From assembly GCF_009801115.1 (NCBI RefSeq), contig NZ_VTOL01000005.1, positions 170,300 through 234,299 of the forward strand: 64,000 nucleotides of DNA. Reading direction: 5' to 3'. Made by a program: the position numbers and the translations under genes. Positions within the stretch are counted from its first letter, which is position 1. Every line of letters starts with the position of its first letter. Shown piece after piece: positions 18,933-28,234 of this stretch. The stretch is from Dyadobacter sp. 3J3. Lineage in GTDB: Bacteria > Bacteroidota > Bacteroidia > Cytophagales > Spirosomataceae. Under the pieces are notes generated by a model. The model made no database searches and was not told where the DNA came from. It worked only from the letters and a program-made list of their open reading frames with translations.

Positions 18933-19553
18933 TTAATTTACGGATAATCCCATGATTTCTTTAAAAAGCAAGTTGTTTAGTATGAGCGACAGCGCCATTC
19001 CGACGATGATACCGGAAAGAATATCATTCCATTTTAGCTTGGACAGGCGGAACAATTCAATCATGACAAAAGCGATCGACAGTACAATTAGGACAATGAG
19101 CAGCTGTCCAATTTCCAGTCCGACGTTAAAACCCAGTAACGGATTCAGGATATCAGCTTCTTTGCCGAGTAATGCCCGAAGATAATTGGAAAAACCAAGG
19201 CCATGAATAAGTCCGAAGGTCAAAGCAAGCGGATAACGTGCGTTGTATGATTGTTCTTTTGCATAGGAAGTTTTAGGGGTTTTGTGAAAAAAGTTAAGGA
19301 TTGCTGTAATGAGAATCGTGAATGGGATCAATAATTCGATGACATCAGGACGGATCGAGATCATGCCCATAGTTGCCAATGCAAGTGTGATGGAATGCCC
19401 TATGGTGAAAGCGGTAACCAAAATGATTACTTTTTTCCAGTCCACTAATGTGTAAACAGTACAAAGTGCAACGATAAAAAGTATATGGTCATAGCCATTG
19501 GAATCTGTTATATGATCAAAACCTAATTGAAAATAAGCTTGAAATTCGGACAT
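18933..19553 (-). CDS. HupE/UreJ-like membrane protein
   Basis: This 206-residue, very hydrophobic protein has about six transmembrane helices. It has the family signatures GYDHILFIVALC near residue 20, the TIGHSITLALA segment and the LIHGLGFS segment. HupE/UreJ proteins are nickel or cobalt permease-like proteins, but in Bacteroidota most members have no proven cargo and no hydrogenase or urease gene is nearby here. The conserved histidines (YDH, GHS, IHG) could bind metal. It lies 33 bases upstream of the M1 peptidase and may be in one transcript with it. Confidence 0.75.
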   Translation of the reverse strand: MSEFQAYFQLGFDHITDSNGYDHILFIVALCTVYTLVDWKKVIILVTAFTIGHSITLALATMGMISIRPDVIELLIPFTILITAILNFFHKTPKTSYAKEQSYNARYPLALTFGLIHGLGFSNYLRALLGKEADILNPLLGFNVGLEIGQLLIVLIVLSIAFVMIELFRLSKLKWNDILSGIIVGMALSLILNNLLFKEIMGLSVN

Positions 19554-19718
19554 GAAACGTAATTAATAAAGTGGGTTACTGAGGAGGTTTAAGCAATATT
19601 ATCTAACAATTTGTAATTATTGTCAAAACAAAGTTCCGAAGATATTTGATTAGAGGAAGGAAAACAAAGGTTGAAGGGAAATGTAGAATTATTTTATAAA
19701 GGATCATGGTAAATAGCA

Positions 19719-19752
19719 AAAAAAACCGGAAGCAAACGCCTCCGGTTTTTTT
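19719..19752 (-). terminator. Terminator after the beta-helix lipoprotein
   Basis: AAAAAACCGGA and TCCGGTTTTTT flank a ten-base loop. It lies just downstream of the minus-strand lipoprotein gene and could also act on the other strand. Confidence 0.75.
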
Positions 19753-19780
19753 AAATTCTGACACCAATTATATAAGATTA

Positions 19781-21124
19781 TTATTTTTTAAGATCGTAGT
19801 TGGTATTTTGTGGATCCCAGTTAGCCCATGTTGCAGTCCAGTCTGTTGTACCAAAAGCTCCAACATAAGTAGTTGCTTCAAAACCAGCAGGAAGAGTAGC
19901 ACCGCCAGTCAATAATGGAGAGCCAGTTCCAGGAATCCCATTTGGCTTAGCACCCAAAACGTTGAATGAAGCATCCATTTTTAGGTCAGCAGCAAGAGAA
20001 ACTGCATTTTTGGCACCTGCGGCTTTGAACTGAGCTTCAGTAATACCTTCTACTTGCACTTTTGCAGTTGTAGCTAACACTACACCGTCCATTTTGATAA
20101 GACCAGAAGTATAATTTGCAATGGTCAAGTCATTTTCAACACGAAGACCTGAACGTGGCCAAGCGCCAGTGAATACGCTATTGTAAACAGAAATTGCTGA
20201 ATTCCGACGAATACGCATTCCAGAAGCGAATTTTTCATTTGCAGTCCCTGCACCCATTGCCACAGTTACGTTAGCAAATTTAGCAGCTGTTTGTGGCGTT
20301 GCAGTTGTTCCATTTGCGTCATTATCTGATTCAAATCCGTTTGAGTCACCCGCCTGATCTGCAATTGCAGGATCACGAAGAATATAACCGAACTGAATCA
20401 ATCCACTAAAACCATTATCTGTATCAAAATCGTCATCCAATCCGCGATAAGCAATAAGGTGTTTTGCATTTACAGTTCCACCAAACCATTCGAATGAATC
20501 ATCGCCACCAAATGAAGCCTGAACGTATTCAATCTTAGTTCCTGATCCAACACCGCCAAATGTAAAGCTGTTAATTTCTTTGTTAGTTTCATAAGCGATA
20601 CCAGCAAATTCTACACGGACATATTTCAATTCACCTGAGTTATCGGCTACGTCTGTTCCACCGAAAGTTGATTTTTCTTCACCTTCAACCACAGCTGGAG
20701 TTTTGTTAACAGGAGCCTTTCCTAAGATAACCAATCCACCCCAGTCACCTGCTTTACGTTGACCAATTGCTTGATTTGATGTAAAAACAATTGGTTTATC
20801 AGCCGTTCCAACTGCAATAATTTTTGCACCTGGCTTGATAAATAAAGCACCTTTAGTAGCTTTATCTCCTTTGATAATGGTACCTGGCTCGATGGTAAGC
20901 GTCGCGCCTGCTTCAACATACACAAAACCAGATATTAGGTATTGATCTGTGGCTTTCCAAGTTGTGTTTGATGTGATGCTTCCTGTAACAGTATTTAATG
21001 CACCTGGAACTACTACCACGGGTGGAATAGGATCTGTATCATCGTCATCATTATTACAAGCTACAAAACCTACCATAACTAACCCGATCATTAACAGGCT
21101 AAATAATTTGCTTACTTTTTTCAT
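19781..21124 (-). CDS. Beta-helix-like lipoprotein paired with a TonB-dependent receptor
   Basis: This 447-residue protein has a lipoprotein signal (GLVMVGFVAC, cysteine about 23) followed by an acidic linker. The bulk shows repeated short strands such as VEAGATLTIEPGTIIKG, IVFTSNQAIG and WGGLVILGKAP, the form of right-handed beta-helix surface proteins. There is no T9SS domain at the end (AFGTTDWTATW... closes it). The receptor gene ends 49 bases upstream on the same strand, so the two are probably one transcript. I infer a surface-exposed binding partner of the receptor; the ligand is unknown. Confidence 0.75.
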   Translation of the reverse strand: MKKVSKLFSLLMIGLVMVGFVACNNDDDDTDPIPPVVVVPGALNTVTGSITSNTTWKATDQYLISGFVYVEAGATLTIEPGTIIKGDKATKGALFIKPGAKIIAVGTADKPIVFTSNQAIGQRKAGDWGGLVILGKAPVNKTPAVVEGEEKSTFGGTDVADNSGELKYVRVEFAGIAYETNKEINSFTFGGVGSGTKIEYVQASFGGDDSFEWFGGTVNAKHLIAYRGLDDDFDTDNGFSGLIQFGYILRDPAIADQAGDSNGFESDNDANGTTATPQTAAKFANVTVAMGAGTANEKFASGMRIRRNSAISVYNSVFTGAWPRSGLRVENDLTIANYTSGLIKMDGVVLATTAKVQVEGITEAQFKAAGAKNAVSLAADLKMDASFNVLGAKPNGIPGTGSPLLTGGATLPAGFEATTYVGAFGTTDWTATWANWDPQNTNYDLKK

Positions 21125-21172
21125 ACAATTTTTTGATTTACTAATTGATTGCTTTGTTAGAAACTGGTGAAA

Positions 21173-23992
21173 TTAAAATTTATAGGTAAGTCCAATGGTC
21201 GAGTAGGTTCCGCGACGGTATTTTTGATAACTTTCATCCACTTTTGTAATCTTTCCATCAAGGTTACTATCCTGGATCAGGCGAAATTGCTGGTTCAATA
21301 AATCCTGCACCCCAACCTTTAACTCCATATGCTGACCGATTGCCTTGATAATGTTCAAGTCGATAACATTACGTGGCATTTCATATACTGTTGGTTGAAC
21401 AGCGTTGTCGCCGACAAGGAAGATACGTTTACCAATTACATTATAAAGAGCGTTTACTTGTAAGCCAAGAGTTGGCTCGGTGTAGTAGATCCCTGTATTA
21501 ATAAGATAAGGAGACTGACCTTGAAGTTGTCTGTTTGCTTCCTGACCTGCAAAACCGGTTAACACGTCACTTTTAATTACAGAACCATTTAGGACAAGTG
21601 TAAGATTGTTGATAAATGCTGAGTTTGTAATTTCTTTAAGTGATTTACGCACTTCAATTTCCGCACCGTAAGCATATGCTTTTTCAGCATTGTCCACCGT
21701 AAAAGTAACCCCTGAACCTGAGTACCTAATTCGTGATTCAATTGGATTTTTAAAATGTTTGTAAAAACCTGCTATTGAGATTACTTCTCCATCCTTCGGA
21801 TAGAATTCATAGCGTAAATCTATATTTTGTATTGAGGGAGTTTTCAGATTGGGATTTCCAACGCGGGATACATCAAAGTTGAAATCGTAATAGTTAAATG
21901 GTGCCAGTTCACGGAATTCAGGTCTGTTTAACGTGATGCTGTAAGCTAGACGAAGTAGTGATTTTTCCGTAAAATTATAGGCCATATTTACGGATGGCAG
22001 AGCCCGGAAAATTGGATTATCCACATCTACAGCTACGCCTGAACCTCTTTCCTGACTTTGCAGCTGTTGACGGTTATACTCACCGCGGAATCCGATAGAT
22101 ACATTAAATTTGGTAGTAAATGGAATGTACGCACCTAAATATCCGGCTGCCAGTAAGTTCTGAGCTTTGTACTTATCATCTGTATTGGTATGCTCTACGT
22201 AATAAAGCTTGTCGGCCGATATGTTTGACTTGTCGAAAAATTGAGCAGGAGAGCTATTAAGAATCTCAGAAGATACTCCGCCAGGATTGTTAAGATTAAA
22301 CCAGCGCGCACTAAAAATACGATCTTTGTATTCTGCCATACCACCGGCACGCAGCTTAATCTGCATTTTTTCATCTCCTTCGTGGCCTTTTCTTTCAATA
22401 CGATGTTCGATATCGGCACGAAATGAACTTGAATATTCATTAAGCTTTGAAAAGAAACGTGCATTTCGCGTCAGACTTGCACCACTTCCTTGTAACGTTT
22501 CAATAGTAAAAGGATCACTTGAGCCAATATTACGGCTGGAAACAAAGCGGCGAAAGTCTGGTTCGTCACGGTGTGTCCAACCGAAAGCTCCAGTCCATTT
22601 AATTGTAGTGGAATTCGAAATGTCGTGGGTACCGCTTAACTGACCGGAATAGATGCTTTTTGATTCGTATCTGAAAGCATAATTCTGCACTTCACGGCCA
22701 TTATCCGTGCTGTATCCCTGACGGTATGTTGTTTCCTTATTACTTAGCTGATTGAATAAATTACGGAATTCAATCTTATGATTTGGGTTTATAATGAAGC
22801 CCCAGTTTGACATTATACCTACACGCGTATTTTGTCCATAAAACTGATCATTATAATTAAGCTGAATTTCGGATGCTTGTTTTTTCTCATCAAACGCGAG
22901 ATACCTGAATTGCTGCGTAGGCATGAATTGGTTTGTATGAGTATAATTGATATTATTAAAAGTCGTCAATCTTTTATCACCAATATTCATGCTTCTATTG
23001 TAGCCTACTGAAAATCGAAGATCCGGACGAATAGTTTTTGTCTGCAGATCGTAAAAATTGGTCAGATTACGAAATGCATTCAATGTTCTGTCAGACGGCG
23101 TGTTTTCATTAATAATTGTGGCAGTTTTAGGGAAATTGGATGGTAATACGCGATCCTTTGCACCAAAACCTGTCCAGTCCAATGGGCTACCTTTATAATC
23201 TTTTACGTCACGAAAGGTTGTTCCTCCCCGAACAGACGATGAGAGATTTAGCGTAAAGCCATTTTCATCCGGAATGGTCTTAGTGTAAATCTTAATTACA
23301 CCACCTGCAAATTCACCAGGCAAATCAGGCGCACCTGATTTATAAATCATAATGCGGTCAATTGCTGAGCTTGGGATAAGGTCAAACGAAAAGGATTTAA
23401 CATCAACTTCCGACGAAGGGGTAATTGCATCATTAAGCATCACTGTGTTGTAACGCTCATTTAACCCACGGATAATTACAAAACGATCGTCCTGAATAGA
23501 TACTCCAGGAACACGACGAATTACTTGGGACGCATCCCGATCCTGAGATTTCTGAATCTGCTGTGCTGAAATACCAACAGCAATTTGTTCAGCTTTTCTT
23601 ATCTCAGTGATAACGGAAACATCTGTAAATGTCTGGCGTTGTCCAACGATTTTAACTTCCTGGAGATTTGCTACATCCTCTTCCAGTGTGGCATTGATCA
23701 GGATTGCCTGATTTGGGTAAACTGTTACTTCAACTTCCTTATTTTTGTAAGAAATGTAGCTTACAATAACAGTGTGCTTGCCAGTTGCGATATTTTGAAT
23801 GTCAAACTTTCCATCCAAATCGGTAGCTGTACCAACGGGAGGTGTAGATCCTTTTAAAATAACACTGGCACCAATAATGGCTTCTTTGGACTGTGCGTCT
23901 ACAATTGTTCCTTTGATTGATCCTGTCTGAGCAAAAGCTAAAGAAACTGAGAGTAGTAATAAACTGAGCGTAGTGAGTAAATTGGTTTTCAT
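21173..23992 (-). CDS. TonB-dependent outer-membrane receptor with carboxypeptidase-like N-domain
   Basis: This 939-residue receptor has a signal peptide (LLLLSVSLAFAQ), a carboxypeptidase-regulatory-like domain (about 24-110, GSIKGTIVDAQSKEAIIGASV), a plug domain with RRVPGVSIQDDRFVIIRGLNERYN, and a C-terminal beta barrel ending in the aromatic residue of GLTYKF. It imports a large substrate across the outer membrane using TonB energy. It lacks a SusD partner; the beta-helix lipoprotein downstream takes that place. The ligand cannot be read from the sequence. A TACTTTTG motif lies just upstream on this strand. Confidence 0.9.
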   Translation of the reverse strand: MKTNLLTTLSLLLLSVSLAFAQTGSIKGTIVDAQSKEAIIGASVILKGSTPPVGTATDLDGKFDIQNIATGKHTVIVSYISYKNKEVEVTVYPNQAILINATLEEDVANLQEVKIVGQRQTFTDVSVITEIRKAEQIAVGISAQQIQKSQDRDASQVIRRVPGVSIQDDRFVIIRGLNERYNTVMLNDAITPSSEVDVKSFSFDLIPSSAIDRIMIYKSGAPDLPGEFAGGVIKIYTKTIPDENGFTLNLSSSVRGGTTFRDVKDYKGSPLDWTGFGAKDRVLPSNFPKTATIINENTPSDRTLNAFRNLTNFYDLQTKTIRPDLRFSVGYNRSMNIGDKRLTTFNNINYTHTNQFMPTQQFRYLAFDEKKQASEIQLNYNDQFYGQNTRVGIMSNWGFIINPNHKIEFRNLFNQLSNKETTYRQGYSTDNGREVQNYAFRYESKSIYSGQLSGTHDISNSTTIKWTGAFGWTHRDEPDFRRFVSSRNIGSSDPFTIETLQGSGASLTRNARFFSKLNEYSSSFRADIEHRIERKGHEGDEKMQIKLRAGGMAEYKDRIFSARWFNLNNPGGVSSEILNSSPAQFFDKSNISADKLYYVEHTNTDDKYKAQNLLAAGYLGAYIPFTTKFNVSIGFRGEYNRQQLQSQERGSGVAVDVDNPIFRALPSVNMAYNFTEKSLLRLAYSITLNRPEFRELAPFNYYDFNFDVSRVGNPNLKTPSIQNIDLRYEFYPKDGEVISIAGFYKHFKNPIESRIRYSGSGVTFTVDNAEKAYAYGAEIEVRKSLKEITNSAFINNLTLVLNGSVIKSDVLTGFAGQEANRQLQGQSPYLINTGIYYTEPTLGLQVNALYNVIGKRIFLVGDNAVQPTVYEMPRNVIDLNIIKAIGQHMELKVGVQDLLNQQFRLIQDSNLDGKITKVDESYQKYRRGTYSTIGLTYKF

Positions 23993-24016
23993 ATCAAGGT
24001 GTCAAATTTTCGACAG

Positions 24017-24024
24017 CAAAAGTA
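24017..24024 (-). promoter_or_regulatory. Candidate -7 promoter element of the TonB receptor
   Basis: The minus strand reads TACTTTTG, a match to the Bacteroidota -7 consensus TAnnTTTG, about 25 bases before the receptor start. No well-spaced -33 TTG is obvious. Confidence 0.4.
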
Positions 24025-24181
24025 GAACCTCAATATTACCCCAGCGTTAACTCAATATTATGGCTTAGTTATTTAAGTTTTATAAAAATATCTGTAAATC
24101 AATAATTTACATGTTTTGTGGTATTTGTTCTACGTGTTGTATTGATGATAAATAACCAGGTATTTGTAAACGCGTCACAAA

Positions 24182-25660
24182 CTATTCTATGATTCCATTT
24201 TCATTAAAAACCTTGAAATTTTCCATGTCATAAACAAATCCATTGACGATGGCATAACGGACAATATCATTTTTCTTCAATAAGAAAGTGCCAAAACTTC
24301 CTATTTCGGGTGTTGTAGATGGAGGCATTTTTCCGGTCCTTAAAACGTGGAATGGTTGGTCATAAACGAAAGAAAGTGAGGGTTTTTCGTTGTCTGGATT
24401 TGCCATCTTAACATATACGTACCCTTGCTTAAGAAGGTCTTTCACATTTAATTTTTTCAATTCTTCCGGCGTATTTATTGGCGTTGGATAAACTTTGCCA
24501 TTTTCTAAAACCATACCTGAGGCATTTATTTCTTCCGTACCGAAAACGGTCGACAGATCTCCATATTCTTCCACTTTTCCGGAGTAGAAAAACTTCTCTG
24601 CATTGGAGTAATTTATTTCATTTCTGTTTATTCCAAGATCAGAAAGAAATGATTTTCCACCTTTCATAATGGTAGCACCCCGAACAACGAGATCAAAAAG
24701 TGACCGTCCGTTTTCGGGAATATCTTCGTATTGATCTTTCTTTTCTTTGGTATAAGTTTTAAGTGAAATGGCTTCAAAAGCAGTCAGAAGAGACATGAAA
24801 TTCAATTTCCGAATATATTGTTTTTCCGGATCTCCTGCATAGCCGCCGGATTCAATTAAGACTAATGTTGTTCCCCATTTCTGAAAATTATCCCCAAAGG
24901 CACGTGGTTCATGATCGTCGGCATAACGTCCAACGTGTCCCGGAATAAATTTTTGAAGGTTCCGGTTCATTTTTATAATAAGCTGCATGGATTTCTCCCT
25001 GACAGAATTAATAGATCTCGGATAATCATAAGCAGTGGCAAGAAATGATATGGTCGCTTTTTTCGCCGATCTTCCCGCAGAATATCTTGGGCTTTGATCA
25101 TGAAGGTTGAAGCCAAATTCGGGCTTGATCGTATTTTGGAGATCTCTAAGAATTTTCGCTTCCGGTGCCTGAAGAAAAACGGCGTCGCGGTTCAGGTCAA
25201 ATCCCTGGGCATTTCTGCGTTGGTATCTTTCTGCACCATCGGGATTGAGCATGGGTATAAAATAAATGGTGGTGCTATCCAGAATGGTTTTTCTCAATTT
25301 ATCAAAACCGTCATTTTTTGCTTCCAGAAAGTTGAAAATATCAAAAGTAGCCATTGTGGCGGTTGGCTCATCCCCATGCATTTGTGACCAGGCCATGATT
25401 TTATGGGGACCTTTTCCAACTTTGAGCATACTGATACTTTTTCCTTCAAAAGATTCCCCGACTTTCGAAACTTCGAAAGATTTCAACGTGCTTCTTTTAG
25501 TTATTAAAGGCTGAATGTCCTTGTGCTTGAATCTTCGGTTCGTTAATGATTTCTCTTTATACTTATCGTGCGATTTCATGAGCCTTTCAGCGAGCTCATT
25601 GGATTGTGAATAAGATGATGTTGTTAAAAAGAAGAGAAGTAAAAATAGGAGTGCTTTCAT
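24182..25660 (-). CDS. Exported M14 zinc carboxypeptidase
   Basis: With the start at ATG 25660 this 492-residue enzyme begins with a clear signal peptide (MKALLFLLLFFLTTSSYS). An upstream start would add 17 residues before that signal and is less likely. The M14 landmarks are present: M-H-G-D-E with the first two zinc ligands, a later zinc histidine in GFNLHD, the substrate-binding N-P-D-G-A-E-R and DLNRDA segments, and the catalytic glutamate in LIESGGY. It should cut C-terminal residues or amide bonds outside the cytoplasm. It is a tandem paralogue of the next gene, which lacks the signal. Confidence 0.85.
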   Translation of the reverse strand: MKALLFLLLFFLTTSSYSQSNELAERLMKSHDKYKEKSLTNRRFKHKDIQPLITKRSTLKSFEVSKVGESFEGKSISMLKVGKGPHKIMAWSQMHGDEPTATMATFDIFNFLEAKNDGFDKLRKTILDSTTIYFIPMLNPDGAERYQRRNAQGFDLNRDAVFLQAPEAKILRDLQNTIKPEFGFNLHDQSPRYSAGRSAKKATISFLATAYDYPRSINSVREKSMQLIIKMNRNLQKFIPGHVGRYADDHEPRAFGDNFQKWGTTLVLIESGGYAGDPEKQYIRKLNFMSLLTAFEAISLKTYTKEKKDQYEDIPENGRSLFDLVVRGATIMKGGKSFLSDLGINRNEINYSNAEKFFYSGKVEEYGDLSTVFGTEEINASGMVLENGKVYPTPINTPEELKKLNVKDLLKQGYVYVKMANPDNEKPSLSFVYDQPFHVLRTGKMPPSTTPEIGSFGTFLLKKNDIVRYAIVNGFVYDMENFKVFNENGIIE

Positions 25661-25671
25661 TTTAGTGTCTG

Positions 25672-25758
25672 TTTCACGCAAAGGGGTAAAGTTAAAGGTC
25701 AAAGATCGCAAAGTTTTTTTGCGTTCTTTGCCCTTTTTCTTACCTGCTCTGCGTGAAA
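25672..25758. repeat. Inverted repeat with CGCAAAG/CGTGAAA motifs
   Basis: TTTCACGC (25672-25679) and GCGTGAAA (25751-25758) are exact reverse complements. An inner pair, CGCAAA and TTTGCG (25707-25723), gives a nested hairpin. The sequence between the two M14 genes has the look of the CGCAAAG/CGTGAAA intergenic repeats often seen in Bacteroidota. Confidence 0.55.
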
Positions 25759-25771
25759 GTATTAAATTCCT

Positions 25772-27187
25772 TTATTCTATAACTCCATTATTAAAAGCGG
25801 GAGCCTCACCAGACAAATCATATAAAAACCCATTCACCACCGCAAATTTCACCGCCCGATTTTTTGTTAAAATAAAGGTCGGGATATCTTCAAAAGTCGG
25901 AGCGGAGGTTGGGGCAGCTTTGTCCATTAATATATGTAGCGGAAGGTTGGTGAAAAATATTCCTTCCGATGTCAAATCCGTCTTAATATAAGTATAACCT
26001 TCTTTCAATAATTCCCAGGGATCAAATTTATCAAGCTGACTGATTTCAGAATAAGAAACGGATAGCGTTTTTCCTTTTTCCAAAGTATAACTCGTCGCGT
26101 CAAATTCCTCGCTGCCAAAATAAATAGAAAGATCTCCATAATCTTCAATTTTACTTCGATAGAAAAATTTCGTGGCATTATCGTAATTCACCTCAGTCCG
26201 GTCAATTCCTAAATCAGTCTGATAAGTTTTTCCTTCTTCGTTAACCATAGCATTCCGAATCAGGAAATCAAAAATGTAGCGGCTATTTTCAGGCAATTTG
26301 TAATAATCCTCCTGGCCTTCCTGAGCATAAGAATTATCAGCAATAGAATCCAGAGCAGTCAGAATTGACATAAAATTTAGCTTGCGGATATATTGTTTTT
26401 CCGGATCGCCAACATATCCGCCCGATTCGATAAGAATTAACGTCGTTCCCCATTTTTGAATATTATCACCAAAAGCACGCGGTTCGTGATCTTCATTCCA
26501 GCGGCCAACAGCATCCGGAATATAATTTTGTAACATCCGGTTCATGCCTGAAATAACCTGAATGGCCTTTTTCCGAACTGTATTTACATTCTTTTCCTGA
26601 TCATAAGCGGTTGCCAAAAAGGAAATAGTTGCCAGTTTTGAAGTATTACCCACAGAATAACGTGGGTTTTTATCGTGTAAGTTGAAACCAAATTCGGGCT
26701 GCAGACTTTGCTGCAATTCCTTTAAAATTCTGGATTCCGGTGCCTGAAGTTGTAATGCGTCACGGTTGATATCTATATTTTGTGCGTTTCGCCTTTGGAA
26801 GCGTTCCGCTCCGTCAGGGTTTAGCATGGGTACAAAATAAAGTGTTGTTTCGGACAAAATTAATTTTCGGATTTCATCAAATTCATCATTTTCTGTTTCC
26901 AGGAAATTGAGAATATCAAAGCAGGCCATGGTTGCGGTGGCTTCGTCGCCATGCATTTGCGTCCATAGTAAAATTTTACGCGGACCTGTTCCTGTTTTTA
27001 GATAATGAATCGGTCTGCCTTCAAAAGATTCGCCCACTTTTTTGATTTCATAGGCCGGATTTCCAATTCGTTTACCGATTAAAGTTTGAACAGACGTGTG
27101 TTTAAACCTACGGTTTGATAACGTTTTCTCTTGAAATAATGCGTAGGAATTATAAAGCGAGTCGTGGAATGCGGATTTTTGATTCAT
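25772..27187 (-). CDS. M14 zinc carboxypeptidase without signal peptide
   Basis: This 471-residue paralogue keeps the M14 residues: M-H-G-D-E, the zinc histidine in GFNLHDKNPR, the NPDGAERFQRRNAQ segment and LIESGGYVG. Its N-terminus (MNQKSAFHDSLYN) carries no signal peptide or lipobox, so it is predicted to be cytoplasmic, unlike its exported neighbour. The two proteins align throughout, so they arose by duplication. A TACTTTTG motif on this strand lies about 70 bases upstream. Confidence 0.83.
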   Translation of the reverse strand: MNQKSAFHDSLYNSYALFQEKTLSNRRFKHTSVQTLIGKRIGNPAYEIKKVGESFEGRPIHYLKTGTGPRKILLWTQMHGDEATATMACFDILNFLETENDEFDEIRKLILSETTLYFVPMLNPDGAERFQRRNAQNIDINRDALQLQAPESRILKELQQSLQPEFGFNLHDKNPRYSVGNTSKLATISFLATAYDQEKNVNTVRKKAIQVISGMNRMLQNYIPDAVGRWNEDHEPRAFGDNIQKWGTTLILIESGGYVGDPEKQYIRKLNFMSILTALDSIADNSYAQEGQEDYYKLPENSRYIFDFLIRNAMVNEEGKTYQTDLGIDRTEVNYDNATKFFYRSKIEDYGDLSIYFGSEEFDATSYTLEKGKTLSVSYSEISQLDKFDPWELLKEGYTYIKTDLTSEGIFFTNLPLHILMDKAAPTSAPTFEDIPTFILTKNRAVKFAVVNGFLYDLSGEAPAFNNGVIE

Positions 27188-27257
27188 GAATCAGGTTTTG
27201 GCAGGCGCGTAAATTAAAATATATCAGGCAGTTAAATATTATTTAAAAGCAACACGA

Positions 27258-27265
27258 CAAAAGTA
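27258..27265 (-). promoter_or_regulatory. Candidate -7 element upstream of the second M14 gene
   Basis: The minus strand reads TACTTTTG, matching TAnnTTTG. It diverges from the histidine-leader promoter about 95 bases away. Confidence 0.4.
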
Positions 27266-27355
27266 AGCACATTCACCAAAAACGGACATACAATTTCTTC
27301 ATGTTTTTATGCGGATAATTTGCAAAAATTGTTCCATTCTCTCACAAAGTTTTCT

Positions 27356-27363
27356 TATATTTG
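27356..27363 (+). promoter_or_regulatory. -7 promoter element of the histidine leader
   Basis: TATATTTG matches the Bacteroidota -7 consensus and ends four bases before the leader-peptide ATG. Transcription would then begin at or next to that ATG, giving an almost leaderless transcript. Confidence 0.5.
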
Positions 27364-27367
27364 CAGC

Positions 27368-27433
27368 ATGTTAAGAGCTGAAACATATCATCATTTTCAT
27401 CAAAACCATTTGGTTTCCGGGCGTCTTGGGTGA
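27368..27433 (+). CDS. Histidine operon leader peptide
   Basis: This 21-codon frame (MLRAETYHHFHQNHLVSGRLG) has four histidine codons at positions 8, 9, 11 and 14, all CAT, and is followed by a terminator hairpin before hisH. This is the standard layout of ribosome-mediated attenuation: when charged tRNA-His is scarce the ribosome stalls on the CAT run and the downstream hairpin is prevented. A CGGGC at the end of the frame (about 27418-27422) could pair with GCCCG in the 5' arm of the terminator as the antiterminator. Confidence 0.8.
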   Translation: MLRAETYHHFHQNHLVSGRLG

Positions 27434-27482
27434 TGTGTTTTTGCAAGTAGTGTTGTAATAAGGTTGAATACATAGTATCCCA

Positions 27483-27519
27483 AAAGCCCGATTCCTAAAC
27501 CGAATCGGGCTTTATTTTT
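27483..27519 (+). terminator. Attenuator hairpin of the histidine operon
   Basis: AAAGCCCGATTC and GAATCGGGCTTT form a 12-base perfect stem with a seven-base loop, followed by ATTTTTG. It lies 49 bases after the leader stop and about 75 before hisH. Confidence 0.8.
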
Positions 27520-27594
27520 GAGATATAATTTCAATTTTACTGGATTCGTCAAAACATTAAGAGCCATCCGGCTATAATCTTTAACCCCAAACGA

Positions 27595-28182
27595 ATGAAA
27601 ACCGTTATTATCAAATACAATGCGGGAAATGTGCAGTCGGTCATGTACGCGCTCGACCGGATTGGTGTTGATTATTTGTACACCGATGACGAAGAGGAAA
27701 TTCGTTCAGCGGATAAAGTTATTTTTCCGGGAGTAGGCGAGGCCAGTACCACAATGAGTTATCTAAAAGAAAAGGGTCTTGATAAACTTATTCCATCATT
27801 AACACAACCTGTTTTGGGAACCTGCGTTGGAATGCAGCTGATGTGCCGTTTTTCGGAAGAAAACAATACAACCTGCATGGGGATTTTTGACGTGGATGTA
27901 AAAAGATTTCCGGCAACACCAGGAATCAAAGTTCCGCATATGGGTTGGAACAATATCACAAATTACAAATCAGAACTTACAAAAGATCTGATCGACAACG
28001 CCTATGTTTATTTCGTGCATAGTTACGCCGCGCCGGTTTGTGAATACACAGTAGCGACCTGTGATTACATCAATCCATTTAGCGCCATGTTACACAAAGA
28101 TAATTTCCACGCGGCTCAATTCCACTGCGAGATCAGCGGCGACATTGGACAAAAAATCCTGGAAAATTTCCTAAAACTCTAA
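27595..28182 (+). CDS. hisH: Imidazole glycerol phosphate synthase, glutaminase subunit
   Basis: This 195-residue class I glutamine amidotransferase releases ammonia from glutamine for the HisF reaction. The nucleophile is C77 in L-G-T-C-V-G-M-Q, and the catalytic pair is H177 and E179 in QFHCEISGD. The G-V-G-E segment of the oxyanion region is present. The typical QFHPEKSG is replaced by QFHCEISGD, but the histidine and glutamate remain. It is the first structural gene after the attenuator and is followed by a repeat element and hisA. Confidence 0.93.
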   Translation: MKTVIIKYNAGNVQSVMYALDRIGVDYLYTDDEEEIRSADKVIFPGVGEASTTMSYLKEKGLDKLIPSLTQPVLGTCVGMQLMCRFSEENNTTCMGIFDVDVKRFPATPGIKVPHMGWNNITNYKSELTKDLIDNAYVYFVHSYAAPVCEYTVATCDYINPFSAMLHKDNFHAAQFHCEISGDIGQKILENFLKL

Positions 28183-28190
28183 CCAAAAAA

Positions 28191-28234
28191 GGCCTGAAAG
28201 GCCGTCATATCTCAACCCGGGCCAACGGCCTGGG
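28191..28234 (+). repeat. Two-hairpin intergenic element between hisH and hisA
   Basis: GGCCTGAAAGGCC (28191-28203) and CCCGGGCCAACGGCCTGGG (28216-28234) form two adjacent hairpins, separated by TCATATCTCAA-like sequence. The pattern (GGCC-TGAAA-GGCC, then a CCC...GGG hairpin around AAC) resembles a widespread family of palindromic intergenic repeats in Bacteroidota. It sits inside the operon, so it may affect mRNA stability. Confidence 0.5.
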
